A stretch of 64,000 bases of DNA from CAVSWT01 sp963775245 (GTDB lineage: Bacteria; Bacteroidota; Ignavibacteria; Ignavibacteriales; Ignavibacteriaceae): assembly GCA_963775245.1 (NCBI GenBank), contig CAVZID010000012.1:372001-436000 (forward strand), in the 5' to 3' direction. Below, piece after piece: positions 16,764 through 26,507 of this stretch (positions within the stretch are counted from its first letter, which is position 1; every line of letters starts with the position of its first letter). Under the pieces are notes generated by a model. It made no database searches and was not told where the DNA came from. It saw only the letters and a list, made by a program, of their open reading frames with translations. Position numbers and translations under genes: made by a program.

Positions 16764-17708
16764 TTGTATAAACCAACTGCAGTAGTAACCGGAGGTGCTG
16801 GATTTTTAGGCTCACATCTATGTGACAAACTTTTAGCTGAAGGATGCAAAGTTATTTGTATCGATAATTTGCTGACTGGAAATATGGATAACATTGCTCA
16901 CCTTTTTGCAAATGAAGATTTCAAATTTATAAAGCATGATGTTACAAATTATATTTTTGTCCCGGGCAGGATCGACTACATACTTCATTTTGCTTCTCCT
17001 GCCAGTCCGATTGATTACCTGAAATTCCCAATTCAAACCTTAAAAGTTGGTTCACTGGGGACTCATAAAGCATTAGGATTAGCTAAGGAAAAAAAGGCAA
17101 GATTTTTATTAGCCTCAACATCCGAGGTTTACGGTGATCCGGCTATCCATCCACAGAGTGAAGATTACTGGGGAAATGTCAATCCTATTGGACCCCGTGG
17201 AGTTTATGATGAAGCAAAAAGATTTGCAGAAGCAATAACAATGGCTTATAACCGTTATCATGGAGTTGATACAAGAATCGTTAGAATCTTTAATACTTAC
17301 GGACCAAGAATGAGATTGGATGATGGAAGAGCTTTGCCAGCGTTTTGCGGCCAGGCATTACGTGGTGAAGATATAACTGTTTTTGGAGATGGTTCACAAA
17401 CAAGGAGCTTTTGTTTTGTTTCAGATCTTGTCGACGGAATTTATAAATTATTAATGTCCAATGAAATAGAACCAGTAAACATTGGTAACCCTGCAGAAAT
17501 AACCATTAAACAGTTTGCAAAAGAGGTATTAAAAATTACGGGCAGCAAAAGCAAAATAATCTACACAGAACTACCTGTAGACGACCCAAAAGTAAGGCAG
17601 CCGGACATAAGTAAGGCAAATAAAATTCTTAACTGGAAACCCAAAGTCGACCGTAGTAAAGGATTAAAAATCACTATAGACTATTTCAAGAAAACCTTAA
17701 AATTTTAA
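16764..17708 (+). CDS. uxs: UDP-glucuronate decarboxylase (UDP-xylose synthase)
   Basis: A 314-residue short-chain dehydrogenase that converts UDP-glucuronate to UDP-xylose. Features are the NAD motif VVTGGAGFLGSHLCD, the Uxs-specific FASPASPIDYLKFPIQT, the catalytic STSEVYGDP and Y-x3-K in YDEAKRFAEA, then TYGPRMRLDDGRALPAF and DGSQTRSFCFVSDLVDG. The start is TTG after GAAAGGG. The product would supply a pentose donor for the polymer. The family is well recognised; dTDP-glucose-type dehydratase activity is unlikely given the Uxs motifs. Confidence 0.92.
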   Translation: MYKPTAVVTGGAGFLGSHLCDKLLAEGCKVICIDNLLTGNMDNIAHLFANEDFKFIKHDVTNYIFVPGRIDYILHFASPASPIDYLKFPIQTLKVGSLGTHKALGLAKEKKARFLLASTSEVYGDPAIHPQSEDYWGNVNPIGPRGVYDEAKRFAEAITMAYNRYHGVDTRIVRIFNTYGPRMRLDDGRALPAFCGQALRGEDITVFGDGSQTRSFCFVSDLVDGIYKLLMSNEIEPVNIGNPAEITIKQFAKEVLKITGSKSKIIYTELPVDDPKVRQPDISKANKILNWKPKVDRSKGLKITIDYFKKTLKF

Positions 17709-17718
17709 GCTGACTTTA

Positions 17719-19248
17719 ATGTCAAAAAAGTTCACCTCCACGATTGCCGGTGCTTCGTTATTAATTACAAGCGTAGGATTAATAAGCAGGGGATTTGGTT
17801 TTGTACGTGAAGCTACTTATGCCAGCAAGTTCGGACTTCAAAATCAATTTGATATTTATTTAATCGGTGCTGTTGTTCCAATTATTTTAAATACATCTAT
17901 TCTCTATTTATCTCAAAATTATTTTATCCCTGCATATCATCAAAAGCAGCTAATTGGGAAAGAAGAAGCAAGAACATTTTTCAATAATACATTTTGGCTT
18001 TTTATTTTCTCAGCAGTTTTGATTAGTCTTATATTGTTTTTATTGTCTTCCTCAATAATTAGTCTTTATCTTGGCAATTCAACCTTATCAACAAAGGACA
18101 TTGCTTTAAAAGTATTTCAAGTATTTTTAATTACAATTCCTTTTAATGCAGGCAATTCTGTTTTTATTTCATACATGCAGGCTGAATTTAATTTCAAAGC
18201 TCCTGCAGTATCAAATCTATTTTTGAATATTTCAATCATAATTCTTGTCTTATTTTTTAGTGCAAGCTGGGGGATTTATACAATTCCATTTGGCTATGTG
18301 GTTGGTACTCTGCTTCAATTTTTATACTTAGTATTTAATGTTAAAAAACTTCATGCTTTTTCGTTTTCAAATTTTAATTTGAAAATATTTCATTTCGAAA
18401 AAGCAAACCGGGTCATAATTTTTATTGTTTTTATAGAAGTTATTAACCAGCTTTATATTTTAATAGACAGATACTTTTATTCAGATGTAAATGTCGGTGG
18501 TATTGCTTCATTAAATTATGCTACGGTTCTATTTACCTTGCCGGTTTCTATTTTTTCATTGGCATTATCAACTGCAATTTTTCCGCAGTTATCACAGTCT
18601 TTCAACTCAAATAATCATGAATTGCTGCAGCATCATTTTAACCGTGGATTAAGAATTATTATTTTCATTTTTATGCCGGTAACTTTTATTTTTATTTTTT
18701 TCGGAAATGGAATAATAAAGATACTTTACGAACGTGGACAGTTTACAGCAAATGATACCTTAATGACTTTCAGTATTTTAAGAGTATATGCATTCAGCTT
18801 TTTATTTTTTGCCCCATATGCTGTAATAAATAAAATGATATATGGTGCCGGATTAATTAAGCAACTTCTTTCCGTATCTGTTTTTATTTTTCTACTAAAA
18901 ATAATTTTAAATTTTGAATTGGTTAAACCGCTAAACACAGAAGGATTAGCATTGGGAACAACTATTTGTTATGCGATAATAAGCCTGAGCGGGTATTTAA
19001 TTGTAAAATATAAAGTAAAGATAAGAGGAACGAAACAGATTTTAACTAATGCATTATTACTAATATTTTCAGCATTTATTGCTTTGTTTATAAGTCATCA
19101 AATAACAACCTTAATTCATACTACAGAAATAATAGATTCCGTTTTAAATATAATTATATTCATTAGTATTTATTGGATTAATGTTCATTTCGTAAATCAT
19201 GAGGAATACTTGTGGGTGAAGAATTTAGTGATTAACATTTTAAAATAA
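17719..19248 (+). CDS. MurJ/MviN-family lipid-linked oligosaccharide flippase
   Basis: A 509-residue polytopic protein with about 14 hydrophobic segments. It begins with SRGFGFVREATYASKFG, the MurJ/MviN N-terminal motif (GxxREx2-A-xxFG), and has ALSTAIFPQLSQSF and FGNGIIKILYERGQFTANDT in the middle. MurJ flips lipid II, but here the gene is inside the polysaccharide locus, ten bases after uxs, and no dedicated Wzx is seen, so it may export the polysaccharide repeat unit. Which role it has cannot be decided from sequence. Confidence 0.82.
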   Translation: MSKKFTSTIAGASLLITSVGLISRGFGFVREATYASKFGLQNQFDIYLIGAVVPIILNTSILYLSQNYFIPAYHQKQLIGKEEARTFFNNTFWLFIFSAVLISLILFLLSSSIISLYLGNSTLSTKDIALKVFQVFLITIPFNAGNSVFISYMQAEFNFKAPAVSNLFLNISIIILVLFFSASWGIYTIPFGYVVGTLLQFLYLVFNVKKLHAFSFSNFNLKIFHFEKANRVIIFIVFIEVINQLYILIDRYFYSDVNVGGIASLNYATVLFTLPVSIFSLALSTAIFPQLSQSFNSNNHELLQHHFNRGLRIIIFIFMPVTFIFIFFGNGIIKILYERGQFTANDTLMTFSILRVYAFSFLFFAPYAVINKMIYGAGLIKQLLSVSVFIFLLKIILNFELVKPLNTEGLALGTTICYAIISLSGYLIVKYKVKIRGTKQILTNALLLIFSAFIALFISHQITTLIHTTEIIDSVLNIIIFISIYWINVHFVNHEEYLWVKNLVINILK

Positions 19249-19376
19249 ATTTATTTTTCCTTTACCTAATGTAGATTGTTTTTATTTAATTGATATTATC
19301 TTAAAACTACATTTGAATATATATGAATTCTTTCTTGAACTTAGATAGTATAGAATTCAGCTTTATATAAAATTAA

Positions 19377-20789
19377 ATGAATCAACTTAGCATAACAAAT
19401 AAAAGAATTCCAACCGAAATATTTTTTGTTGCAATCTTTGGAACTATAATTTCTTTTTTTCTAAATGATTATACCTGGATAGGTATTATAGCTTTATTAG
19501 TCGCCGGAAATCTTTTTTTTTACCATGAAAAATTTTTTATTCCCTTCGCTTTTTTTACCTTGGTTATTGCTGTCAGTAATTTCAGTGTTACATTAAGAAC
19601 CGTTGTTCAGCTTTTTAATATCCCTTTATTATTTTATTTCTTTATAAAATATTACGGTACAGATTATACTGAATACCCAAGAATACCAAAGCAAATTATT
19701 TACTTTATCCTATCGATAATATTTGTAATGTGCGTTTCCATTATTTTCTCGAGTTATCCATCAGAAGGATATCCTCAGTTAATTAGGACAATGATCTTCT
19801 TTATTATTATTTATTTATTCTATGCTTTACTTGTAAAAACCCAAAACATTGAACTTTATTTGAAACCTTTTTTAGTTGCAGCAGCTTTTTTATTGGCCGT
19901 GTTATTCTATTTCTTTTATTTAAAGAACTTTAATGTATTTGAGTTTAACAAATTTCTTTTACTAAAAGAAGATGAATTTTTTATCAATAGAAATGGAATT
20001 GGAGCATTTTTTGTAATATCAATTTCTTTATTGACTCCTTTTTTATTTTACGATTATACTGCTAAAAAGAAAGTAGCTATATCCTTTTTTATTACAGCTT
20101 TATTATTTGGATTATTTATTGCTAATTCCAGAGCATCAATACTTTCTTTATGTATAAGTTTAGCATTTATTCTTTTTGTTCTGAACAAAAAATATCTTAT
20201 CAGGTTTGCTTTGATGCTTGTTTCATTGGTTCCACTTATTTTTATAAAACCAATAGCAGACTTTATAGGATTGTACTTCCGTGTAGAGCGGTTAACTTCT
20301 GGAAGAGATTTAATTTGGGAAACTACATATAATGTTATAAAAAATAATTTCTTATTTGGAAGCGGGCCTGCAGCAACGAAGTTTGAAATGTATAAGCACA
20401 TTCCTTTTATGTTCGGTAGTCCTGAAGAGAGAATTCTATCAATGCATATAAACAGGATCAAATATGGGCATGCGCATGATTTTTATTTATTCTTCTTTTC
20501 TGACCTCGGGATACTTGGTTTAGTTATTTCCTTAACACTTCCATTTTTATATTTATCAATAGGATTTAAGACGCTTCGATCCCTAAAAGGAAGAAAAGAC
20601 AAGTATTATTATTTAACAATAGGCCTTATTGGTGCTGGGATTGCAATGTTTGTTAGAGCAATATTTGAATGGGGCGGTTTAATTAGTTATGGAGCTATAT
20701 CCGGTGACTTACCGTTTTGGTGGATTTTCTGTATTTTAATTTATATTTATAGTAAATATGTGGTGAAAAGCGATACTAAGCAAAATTAA
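19377..20789 (+). CDS. O-antigen ligase / Wzy-like polymerase family protein
   Basis: A 470-residue membrane protein with about 11 hydrophobic segments and the Wzy_C/WaaL-type periplasmic loop: RLTSGRDLIWETTYNVIKNN, FLFGSGPAATKFE, and the conserved histidine region YGHAHDFYLFFFSDLGILGL at about residues 360-385. It polymerises or ligates lipid-linked sugar chains at the outer face of the inner membrane. Within this locus the polymerase role is more likely. It follows a 128-base spacer and precedes a GT9 gene by one base. Confidence 0.83.
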   Translation: MNQLSITNKRIPTEIFFVAIFGTIISFFLNDYTWIGIIALLVAGNLFFYHEKFFIPFAFFTLVIAVSNFSVTLRTVVQLFNIPLLFYFFIKYYGTDYTEYPRIPKQIIYFILSIIFVMCVSIIFSSYPSEGYPQLIRTMIFFIIIYLFYALLVKTQNIELYLKPFLVAAAFLLAVLFYFFYLKNFNVFEFNKFLLLKEDEFFINRNGIGAFFVISISLLTPFLFYDYTAKKKVAISFFITALLFGLFIANSRASILSLCISLAFILFVLNKKYLIRFALMLVSLVPLIFIKPIADFIGLYFRVERLTSGRDLIWETTYNVIKNNFLFGSGPAATKFEMYKHIPFMFGSPEERILSMHINRIKYGHAHDFYLFFFSDLGILGLVISLTLPFLYLSIGFKTLRSLKGRKDKYYYLTIGLIGAGIAMFVRAIFEWGGLISYGAISGDLPFWWIFCILIYIYSKYVVKSDTKQN

Positions 20790-20790
20790 G

Positions 20791-21924
20791 TTGAACTACA
20801 AAGAAATGATAAAAAGCCCCACTATATTTTTAAATAATAATGCTTATATAAAAAAAGTAATTTGTTTTTTTAGTAATTTATTTTTTAGTTCTATAAAACT
20901 TCTACCCGCGCCAAGAAGAACCTCCAATAAAATAATAGTGGTTGCCTTAAGTAAAATTGGAGATACTGTTTTCATTGTTCCTGCAGTTAAAGCATTAAAA
21001 CTTTTTTATAATGACATAACAATATTTTGCTATGAATATTCAAAAAATATTTTTGAAATTGTTTTTGATGATATGAATTATGTTGTTGTTAATAGAGAAG
21101 AAGTAATTGTCAAAAATAGAATTATTACTAAAAAATATCGCGATAAATTAAAAGAGCTCAATCCATCAAAGATATTCGATTTTACAGGTTATATTCTTTC
21201 AGCAAGTTTAATCTTTAATTCCAAAGTAAAAAATATTATCGGATTTAATGATGATTATTTCAGAACTATATATTCCAAATTTCTTATTAAAAGAACTACA
21301 CCCCATTTAATGGATATGTATTTGGATGTTGTTAGAGCTGAAAACAATTTTAATATGGAAATAATTTCCAAAGAGTTTAATATTTCGTTTAATAATAGTG
21401 ATAAAATACTAATTCATCCCTATGCCGGTTGGGCTGCGAAAGAATGGAATTTTAGTAAGTATATGGAACTAACTGAATTTCTACAAAATGATTTTAATTG
21501 TTCCTGGATATTTCCTAAAGAAAATGTTAACCAAGAAACAACATCTCTTTTAAAATCAAATAATATTCCATTCATTATTACTAATGATATTATAGAATTA
21601 ATAAATGAAGTAAAACAATCTTCAGTAATGATTTCAAATGATTCCGGCCCAATATATATCGCAAGTATTTTGGGAAAGCCTACATTTACAATATATGGGC
21701 CTACTAACCCTATTTATAGCCGGCCATATGGTGAATATCATAGAGTAATACAAAAAAATATTTCTTGTTCACCGCAAGTAGATAAACAATATTGTTATTT
21801 AGTTGGTGGTAAGTTTTGCCCTTCTTACGAATGTATGAACTTGCTAAATGTGAAGGAAGTTTATAATAAGGTAATTTCTTTTTTAGATTTTTTAAGAATT
21901 GATAGAAAAGAAAGTGTGGCATAA
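20791..21924 (+). CDS. glycosyltransferase family 9 (heptosyltransferase-like)
   Basis: A 377-residue GT-B enzyme. The N-terminal IIVVALSKIGDTVFIVPAVK is the GT9 glycine/aspartate motif, and the C-terminal region has ILIHPYAGWAAKEWNFSKYM and MISNDSGPIYIASILGKPTF, the ADP-sugar binding D-S/T-G-P segment. GT9 enzymes usually add heptose to lipopolysaccharide core; within an exopolysaccharide locus the sugar could differ. The start is TTG, one base after the polymerase-like gene. Confidence 0.87.
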   Translation: MNYKEMIKSPTIFLNNNAYIKKVICFFSNLFFSSIKLLPAPRRTSNKIIVVALSKIGDTVFIVPAVKALKLFYNDITIFCYEYSKNIFEIVFDDMNYVVVNREEVIVKNRIITKKYRDKLKELNPSKIFDFTGYILSASLIFNSKVKNIIGFNDDYFRTIYSKFLIKRTTPHLMDMYLDVVRAENNFNMEIISKEFNISFNNSDKILIHPYAGWAAKEWNFSKYMELTEFLQNDFNCSWIFPKENVNQETTSLLKSNNIPFIITNDIIELINEVKQSSVMISNDSGPIYIASILGKPTFTIYGPTNPIYSRPYGEYHRVIQKNISCSPQVDKQYCYLVGGKFCPSYECMNLLNVKEVYNKVISFLDFLRIDRKESVA

Positions 21925-21932
21925 TTCAGTTT

Positions 21933-23036
21933 ATGAAAGTATTCCTTCTATCCGACGCAGGTTCACCGCATACATTAAAATGGGTGAAAGCCTTAACAGA
22001 GGCTGGGATTAAAATTCATTTATTTAGTTTATCTCCATTTGGAAATGAAATATATTCAAAAATAAATAATGTTTCTGTGGAAACTTTTGGCCTAACTGAA
22101 AATATTTCCTCCAGAAGAGATCTATTCTTCTCGAAGTTCATTTATTTATTTGCTGTTAGAAAAATAAAGAAACGAATAAAAGAATTTAAACCTGATATAC
22201 TACATTCACATTATGCATCAAGCTACGGGTTAGTCGGTTCATTAACTAATTTTCATCCTTTTTTTATATCTGTTTGGGGTAGTGACGTTTATGAATTTCC
22301 AAGAGTTTCATTTATATCGCGAATAATTTTGAAATATGTGCTTTCAAAAGCAGACAAGGTTTTTTCAACCAGTAATGTTATGGCGAAAGAGACTAAGTTA
22401 TACACTAATAAAAGAATTGAAGTAATTCCTTTTGGTGTCGATTTAGAAATGTTTCTTTCCAGGAAAGAAGAGTCAATCGAATTTAAAAAAGAAATAATTA
22501 TTGGAACTATAAAAAAACTGGAAAGAATTTATGGCATTGATACTTTAATTCGAGCTTTTAAAATTTTAATCGACAAAATTGATAGCATAAATATCAGATT
22601 AATTATTGTTGGCGGTGGGTCCTTGGAAAAGGAATTAAAAGCTCTTAGCCATCAATTGCAATTGGATGATAAAGTAGATTTTATAGGTAAAGTTGATTCT
22701 GAGCAGGTAATTAAATATTATCATAAAATTGATATTGCAGTTTTCCTATCTAAACAGGAAAGCTTTGGGGTTTCAGTTATTGAAGCTATGGCTTGTGGTA
22801 TACCGGTAATAGTATCTAAAGCCGAAGGATTTAAAGAGATTGTAAGTGATAATGAATCAGGTATATTTGTAGAATCTGAAAATATTAATGAAACTGCTGA
22901 AGCATTGGAAAAATTAATTTTAAATGAAAATTTAAGAAAACAGTTAGGAGTAAGCGGCAGAAAGAAAGTTGAGGAGTGCTACAACTGGAAAAAAAATGCT
23001 GAACAAATGATTCAATTTTATAAACAAATAAAATAA
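21933..23036 (+). CDS. glycosyltransferase family 4
   Basis: A 367-residue GT-B retaining glycosyltransferase. N-terminal KVFLLSDAGSPHTLKWVKAL with HSHYASSYGLVG, then the sugar-nucleotide domain EIIIGTIKKLERIYGIDTLI and the E-x7-E motif region KQESFGVSVIEAMACGIPVI at about residues 282-301. It transfers a sugar to the growing repeat unit on the cytoplasmic face. Donor and linkage are unknown. It starts eight bases after the GT9 gene. Confidence 0.9.
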   Translation: MKVFLLSDAGSPHTLKWVKALTEAGIKIHLFSLSPFGNEIYSKINNVSVETFGLTENISSRRDLFFSKFIYLFAVRKIKKRIKEFKPDILHSHYASSYGLVGSLTNFHPFFISVWGSDVYEFPRVSFISRIILKYVLSKADKVFSTSNVMAKETKLYTNKRIEVIPFGVDLEMFLSRKEESIEFKKEIIIGTIKKLERIYGIDTLIRAFKILIDKIDSINIRLIIVGGGSLEKELKALSHQLQLDDKVDFIGKVDSEQVIKYYHKIDIAVFLSKQESFGVSVIEAMACGIPVIVSKAEGFKEIVSDNESGIFVESENINETAEALEKLILNENLRKQLGVSGRKKVEECYNWKKNAEQMIQFYKQIK

Positions 23037-23069
23037 ATTTACAATGTATTTTATTTTAATTGAAAGAAC

Positions 23070-24089
23070 ATGAATAATAAACCTGGGGATAAAAAAGCCA
23101 TATCTATAATCATCCCATGCAGAAATGAAGAAAAATATATTAGAGGTTGTCTTAATTCTGTTTTAACAAACGACTATCCAAAAGAACAATTGGAAATTTT
23201 TGTAATAGATGGAGAGAGTACTGATTCTACACGTTCTATTGTTGAAGAATTTATCAAGAAATATGATTTTATTCATCTATTTATAAATGAAAAAAGAACA
23301 GTTCCTTTTGCCATGAATTTGGGAATTCAAAAATCTTCCGGTGAATATATTATTAGATTAGATGCACACAGTGAAATTCCAAATAATTACTTTTCAGAAT
23401 TGATAAATTGGAGTGATAAATTAAATGCCGATAATGTTGGTGCTGGATGGATTACAGTAGTTAAAAATAAAACAAAAAAAACGAGCTCAATTATAAAAGT
23501 AATGAGCAGCAAATTCGGAGTTGGGAACGCATATTTTCGAACGGGAATTGAAGAAGTTAAGGAAGTAGATACTGTCCCATTTGGCTGCTATAAAAAAAAC
23601 ATATTTTCAAAAATCGGGTTATATAATACCAGGCTAACTAGAAATCAGGATATTGAGCTAAATAAAAGAATAAAAATGAATGGAGGAAAAATCTTTTTAC
23701 TTCCTAATTTATTTTGCAAATATTTTGTTCGTGAAACTTTTTCAGGAATTTCAAAAAATAATTTTGAAAACGGCCTTTGGAATATTTTAACTGTGTATAT
23801 TACCAAACAATTCAAATCTTTAAGTTTAAGGCACTTCATCCCATTATTATTTTTATTATCATTGATTGTTCCATTGTTGTTAATGATTTGGCTGCCATTG
23901 TTTGGCTTGATTTCAGCCGCGAGTTTCATTTCGTATCTATTAATAATGATGATAATAACTATAAAAATTTTTGATAAGAGCTCTTCTTATTTTTATATAA
24001 TGCTTACTTTTTTGGTTTTACATTTTTCTTATGGGATAGGCTCTCTAATTGGATTATTTAGAATAGATTTTTTATTGAAGAAAAATTGA
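23070..24089 (+). CDS. glycosyltransferase family 2 with C-terminal membrane helices
   Basis: A 339-residue GT-A enzyme. ISIIIPCRNEEKYIRGCLNS opens the fold, DGESTDSTRSIVEEF and IIRLDAHSEIP give the metal-binding D-x-D/H type motif, and LTRNQDIELNKRI is the acceptor-side acidic motif. Three hydrophobic segments follow at about 245-335. The architecture resembles ExoA-type succinoglycan glycosyltransferases. Its stop directly abuts the ATG of the following aminotransferase-like gene. Confidence 0.9.
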   Translation: MNNKPGDKKAISIIIPCRNEEKYIRGCLNSVLTNDYPKEQLEIFVIDGESTDSTRSIVEEFIKKYDFIHLFINEKRTVPFAMNLGIQKSSGEYIIRLDAHSEIPNNYFSELINWSDKLNADNVGAGWITVVKNKTKKTSSIIKVMSSKFGVGNAYFRTGIEEVKEVDTVPFGCYKKNIFSKIGLYNTRLTRNQDIELNKRIKMNGGKIFLLPNLFCKYFVRETFSGISKNNFENGLWNILTVYITKQFKSLSLRHFIPLLFLLSLIVPLLLMIWLPLFGLISAASFISYLLIMMIITIKIFDKSSSYFYIMLTFLVLHFSYGIGSLIGLFRIDFLLKKN

Positions 24090-25235
24090 ATGAATGAGAA
24101 TATATATAAAAATTCTATCGCTTCTGTTTTAAGATGCAGCCCTGAAAATGTTTTTCTTTATTGGAAGGGAAGAGTTGCACTTTATGCAGCACTTAAAGCT
24201 ATGGGAGTGAAGGAGGGCAATGAAATTATTTTACCTGCCTTTACATGTGTGGTTGTTCCTAATTCAATTATTTATTTAGGTGCAAAACCTGTTTATGTTG
24301 ATATAAATCCCAATAACTATAATGTATCGATAGAAAAATTAAAAGAAGCAATTACAAATAAAACTAAAGTGATTATATGTCAAAATACTTTTGGTTTATC
24401 TTCTAATATTGAACAAATTGTGCAAATAGCAAAAGAACATAACCTATTCACAATTGAGGATTGCACTCATGGTTTTGGTGGTTTTTACAATGGAAAACCT
24501 AACGGCTCTTTTTGTGATGCAGCTTTTTATTCAACTCAATGGAATAAACCGTTTTCAACTGGTGTTGGGGGATTTTTAGTTGTAAATAATAAGTCTCTAA
24601 TCGAAAAAGTAAATGATTTAGAGAGAGAAAAGTTAAAGCCTACTTTTATTGATAAATTCACCTTATCTTTTTTAATACCAATAAGAAAATATTTTGTTAA
24701 TGAGTTTACTCAAAACATACTTGTAAAAATATTTCGGTTTTTAAGTAAGCATAATTTAATAATTGGTTCATCACAAGGAAAAGAATTAAGCGGTACGGAA
24801 ATACCTTACAAGTTTTTTAAAAATATCTCAACTGTACAAATAAATGAGGGGATAAATCAGATTAAACATTTGGATGAAGTAAATCTCTTGAGAAAAAAAA
24901 ATGCACAAGATTATTCAAGCTTTTTAAAAGCTAACAATAAAAATTTTGTAAAAGAAAATCTTTTTAATAATCATTTATTTCTTAAATATCCTTTACTTGT
25001 AAAGGACCGTGAACGATTTTCCAAACTTGCACAAAAGCAGAATATTAGTTTGGGCGATTGGTTTATATCACCTCTTCACCCGATTAAGGAGAATTTAGAA
25101 AGATGGAATTTTAATAAAGTGTATTTCCCAGAAGCAGTTAAAATTTCAAGTATGATTGTAAATCTACCAACTGATATAAAAAATAATCAGAAGGTATTAA
25201 GCTTCTTAAAAAATAATTTGGATTTAATAGTATAA
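24090..25235 (+). CDS. DegT/DnrJ/EryC1-family aminotransferase-like protein (first)
   Basis: A 381-residue PLP-fold protein. GNEIILPAFTCVVVPNSIIY, AKPVYVDINPNNYNVS and IEDCTHGFGG follow the DegT plan; the aldimine lysine is in STQWNKPFSTGVGGF. Most DegT proteins have S-F-[HY]-A-T-K at this place, so STQWNK marks a separate subgroup. It could make an amino sugar or act on another carbonyl substrate. It lies between the GT2 gene and a second, more typical DegT gene. Confidence 0.83.
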   Translation: MNENIYKNSIASVLRCSPENVFLYWKGRVALYAALKAMGVKEGNEIILPAFTCVVVPNSIIYLGAKPVYVDINPNNYNVSIEKLKEAITNKTKVIICQNTFGLSSNIEQIVQIAKEHNLFTIEDCTHGFGGFYNGKPNGSFCDAAFYSTQWNKPFSTGVGGFLVVNNKSLIEKVNDLEREKLKPTFIDKFTLSFLIPIRKYFVNEFTQNILVKIFRFLSKHNLIIGSSQGKELSGTEIPYKFFKNISTVQINEGINQIKHLDEVNLLRKKNAQDYSSFLKANNKNFVKENLFNNHLFLKYPLLVKDRERFSKLAQKQNISLGDWFISPLHPIKENLERWNFNKVYFPEAVKISSMIVNLPTDIKNNQKVLSFLKNNLDLIV

Positions 25236-25265
25236 GTACAATTTTGATTTAAAAATATATTTTTA

Positions 25266-26426
25266 ATGAAACAAAACTTTATCCAATTTCATAAACCATT
25301 TCAATCTGAAGAAGAAATCAACGAAGTTGTTGATACAATAAAATCAGGTTGGTGGACAACAGGCCCGAAAACTTTACGGTTTGAAAATGAGTTCAACAAG
25401 TTTATCGGTTCTAAATTTTCTGTTTCTGTAAGTTCATGGACAGCAGCAGCTCACCTTGCTTTAGAGGCTATTGGACTTAAGCCTGGCGATGAGGTAATTA
25501 TTCCGGCAATCACTTTTACTGCCACGGCAGAAATAGTTTGTTATTTTGGAGCTAAGCCTGTTATTGTTGATGTCCAGGAAGATACATTAAATATTAATCC
25601 AAAGGAAATTGAAAAAAAGATTAACTCAAAAACCAAAGCAATTATTCCCGTTCATTATGGAGGCCAGCCATGTGATATGGATGAAATAAATAGAATTGCA
25701 AAACAAAATAAATTAATTGTAATTGAAGATGCAGCTCATGCATTGCCAGCTTTTTATAAAAACAAAATGATTGGTACTATAGGTGATGTTACTTGCTTTA
25801 GTTTTTATGCAACCAAAACTCTTGCAACCGGAGAAGGGGGGATGATTTGCACCGATAATCCGGAATTAGCAGAAAGATGTTCAATCATGCGATTGCATGG
25901 AATTAATAAAGATGCATGGAATAGATATTCCGAAAAAGGGAATTGGTATTATGAAGTTGTTGCACCCGGTTACAAATATAATTTTACTGATATACAAGCA
26001 GCTTTGGGATTAGCTCAATTGAAAAAGATAACAAAAATGTTAGAGCTTCGTGAGAATATCTATAAAAAATATAATTCATCATTTGAAGGAAACCAGTTAG
26101 TAAAAATTATTAAGATTAAAGATGACAGGAAATCGTCACACCATTTATATCCAATTCTATTAAATTTTAAGAAGCTCAAAATTAATCGTTCTCAGTTTAT
26201 TGATGAATTAAAAAAAGAAGGAATTGGAACAAGTGTTCATTTTATTCCTTTATATAGGCACCCGTATTATAAAAATACTTTTAACTTAAAATACGGTGAT
26301 TTTCCGGTATCCGAAAAAGTTTATCCTAAAATCATTTCATTGCCAATCTGGCCAGGGATGACCAATGAACAGGTGAGTAGAGTTATTTTTTCAATAGAAA
26401 AAACTATTTCAAAATATCTTAAGTAA
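25266..26426 (+). CDS. DegT/DnrJ/EryC1-family sugar aminotransferase (second)
   Basis: A 386-residue PLP-dependent aminotransferase close to nucleotide-sugar aminotransferases. Features are GWWTTGPKTLRFENEFNKFI, SSWTAAAHLALEAIGLKPGD, VIEDAAHALPA and the PLP lysine in SFYATKTLATGEGGM (about residue 185). It would transaminate a 4-keto or 3-keto sugar, plausibly the product of the WbpM/CapD-type dehydratase encoded at 27104. Thirty bases separate it from the first DegT gene. Confidence 0.92.
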   Translation: MKQNFIQFHKPFQSEEEINEVVDTIKSGWWTTGPKTLRFENEFNKFIGSKFSVSVSSWTAAAHLALEAIGLKPGDEVIIPAITFTATAEIVCYFGAKPVIVDVQEDTLNINPKEIEKKINSKTKAIIPVHYGGQPCDMDEINRIAKQNKLIVIEDAAHALPAFYKNKMIGTIGDVTCFSFYATKTLATGEGGMICTDNPELAERCSIMRLHGINKDAWNRYSEKGNWYYEVVAPGYKYNFTDIQAALGLAQLKKITKMLELRENIYKKYNSSFEGNQLVKIIKIKDDRKSSHHLYPILLNFKKLKINRSQFIDELKKEGIGTSVHFIPLYRHPYYKNTFNLKYGDFPVSEKVYPKIISLPIWPGMTNEQVSRVIFSIEKTISKYLK

Positions 26427-26507
26427 TTTCATTTATTAGAAATTATTATTAAAAACGGTAATATGTACAGAATTATAGTAATTTTAATTCGCTAAGTTAG
26501 TTCATTT

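Noticed and set aside
19290..19315. Bacteroidota-type promoter TAnnTTTG (TACATTTG) before the polymerase-like gene
   Set aside because: The matching upstream TTG is at the wrong distance (15 bases), and such short motifs are frequent in AT-rich DNA.
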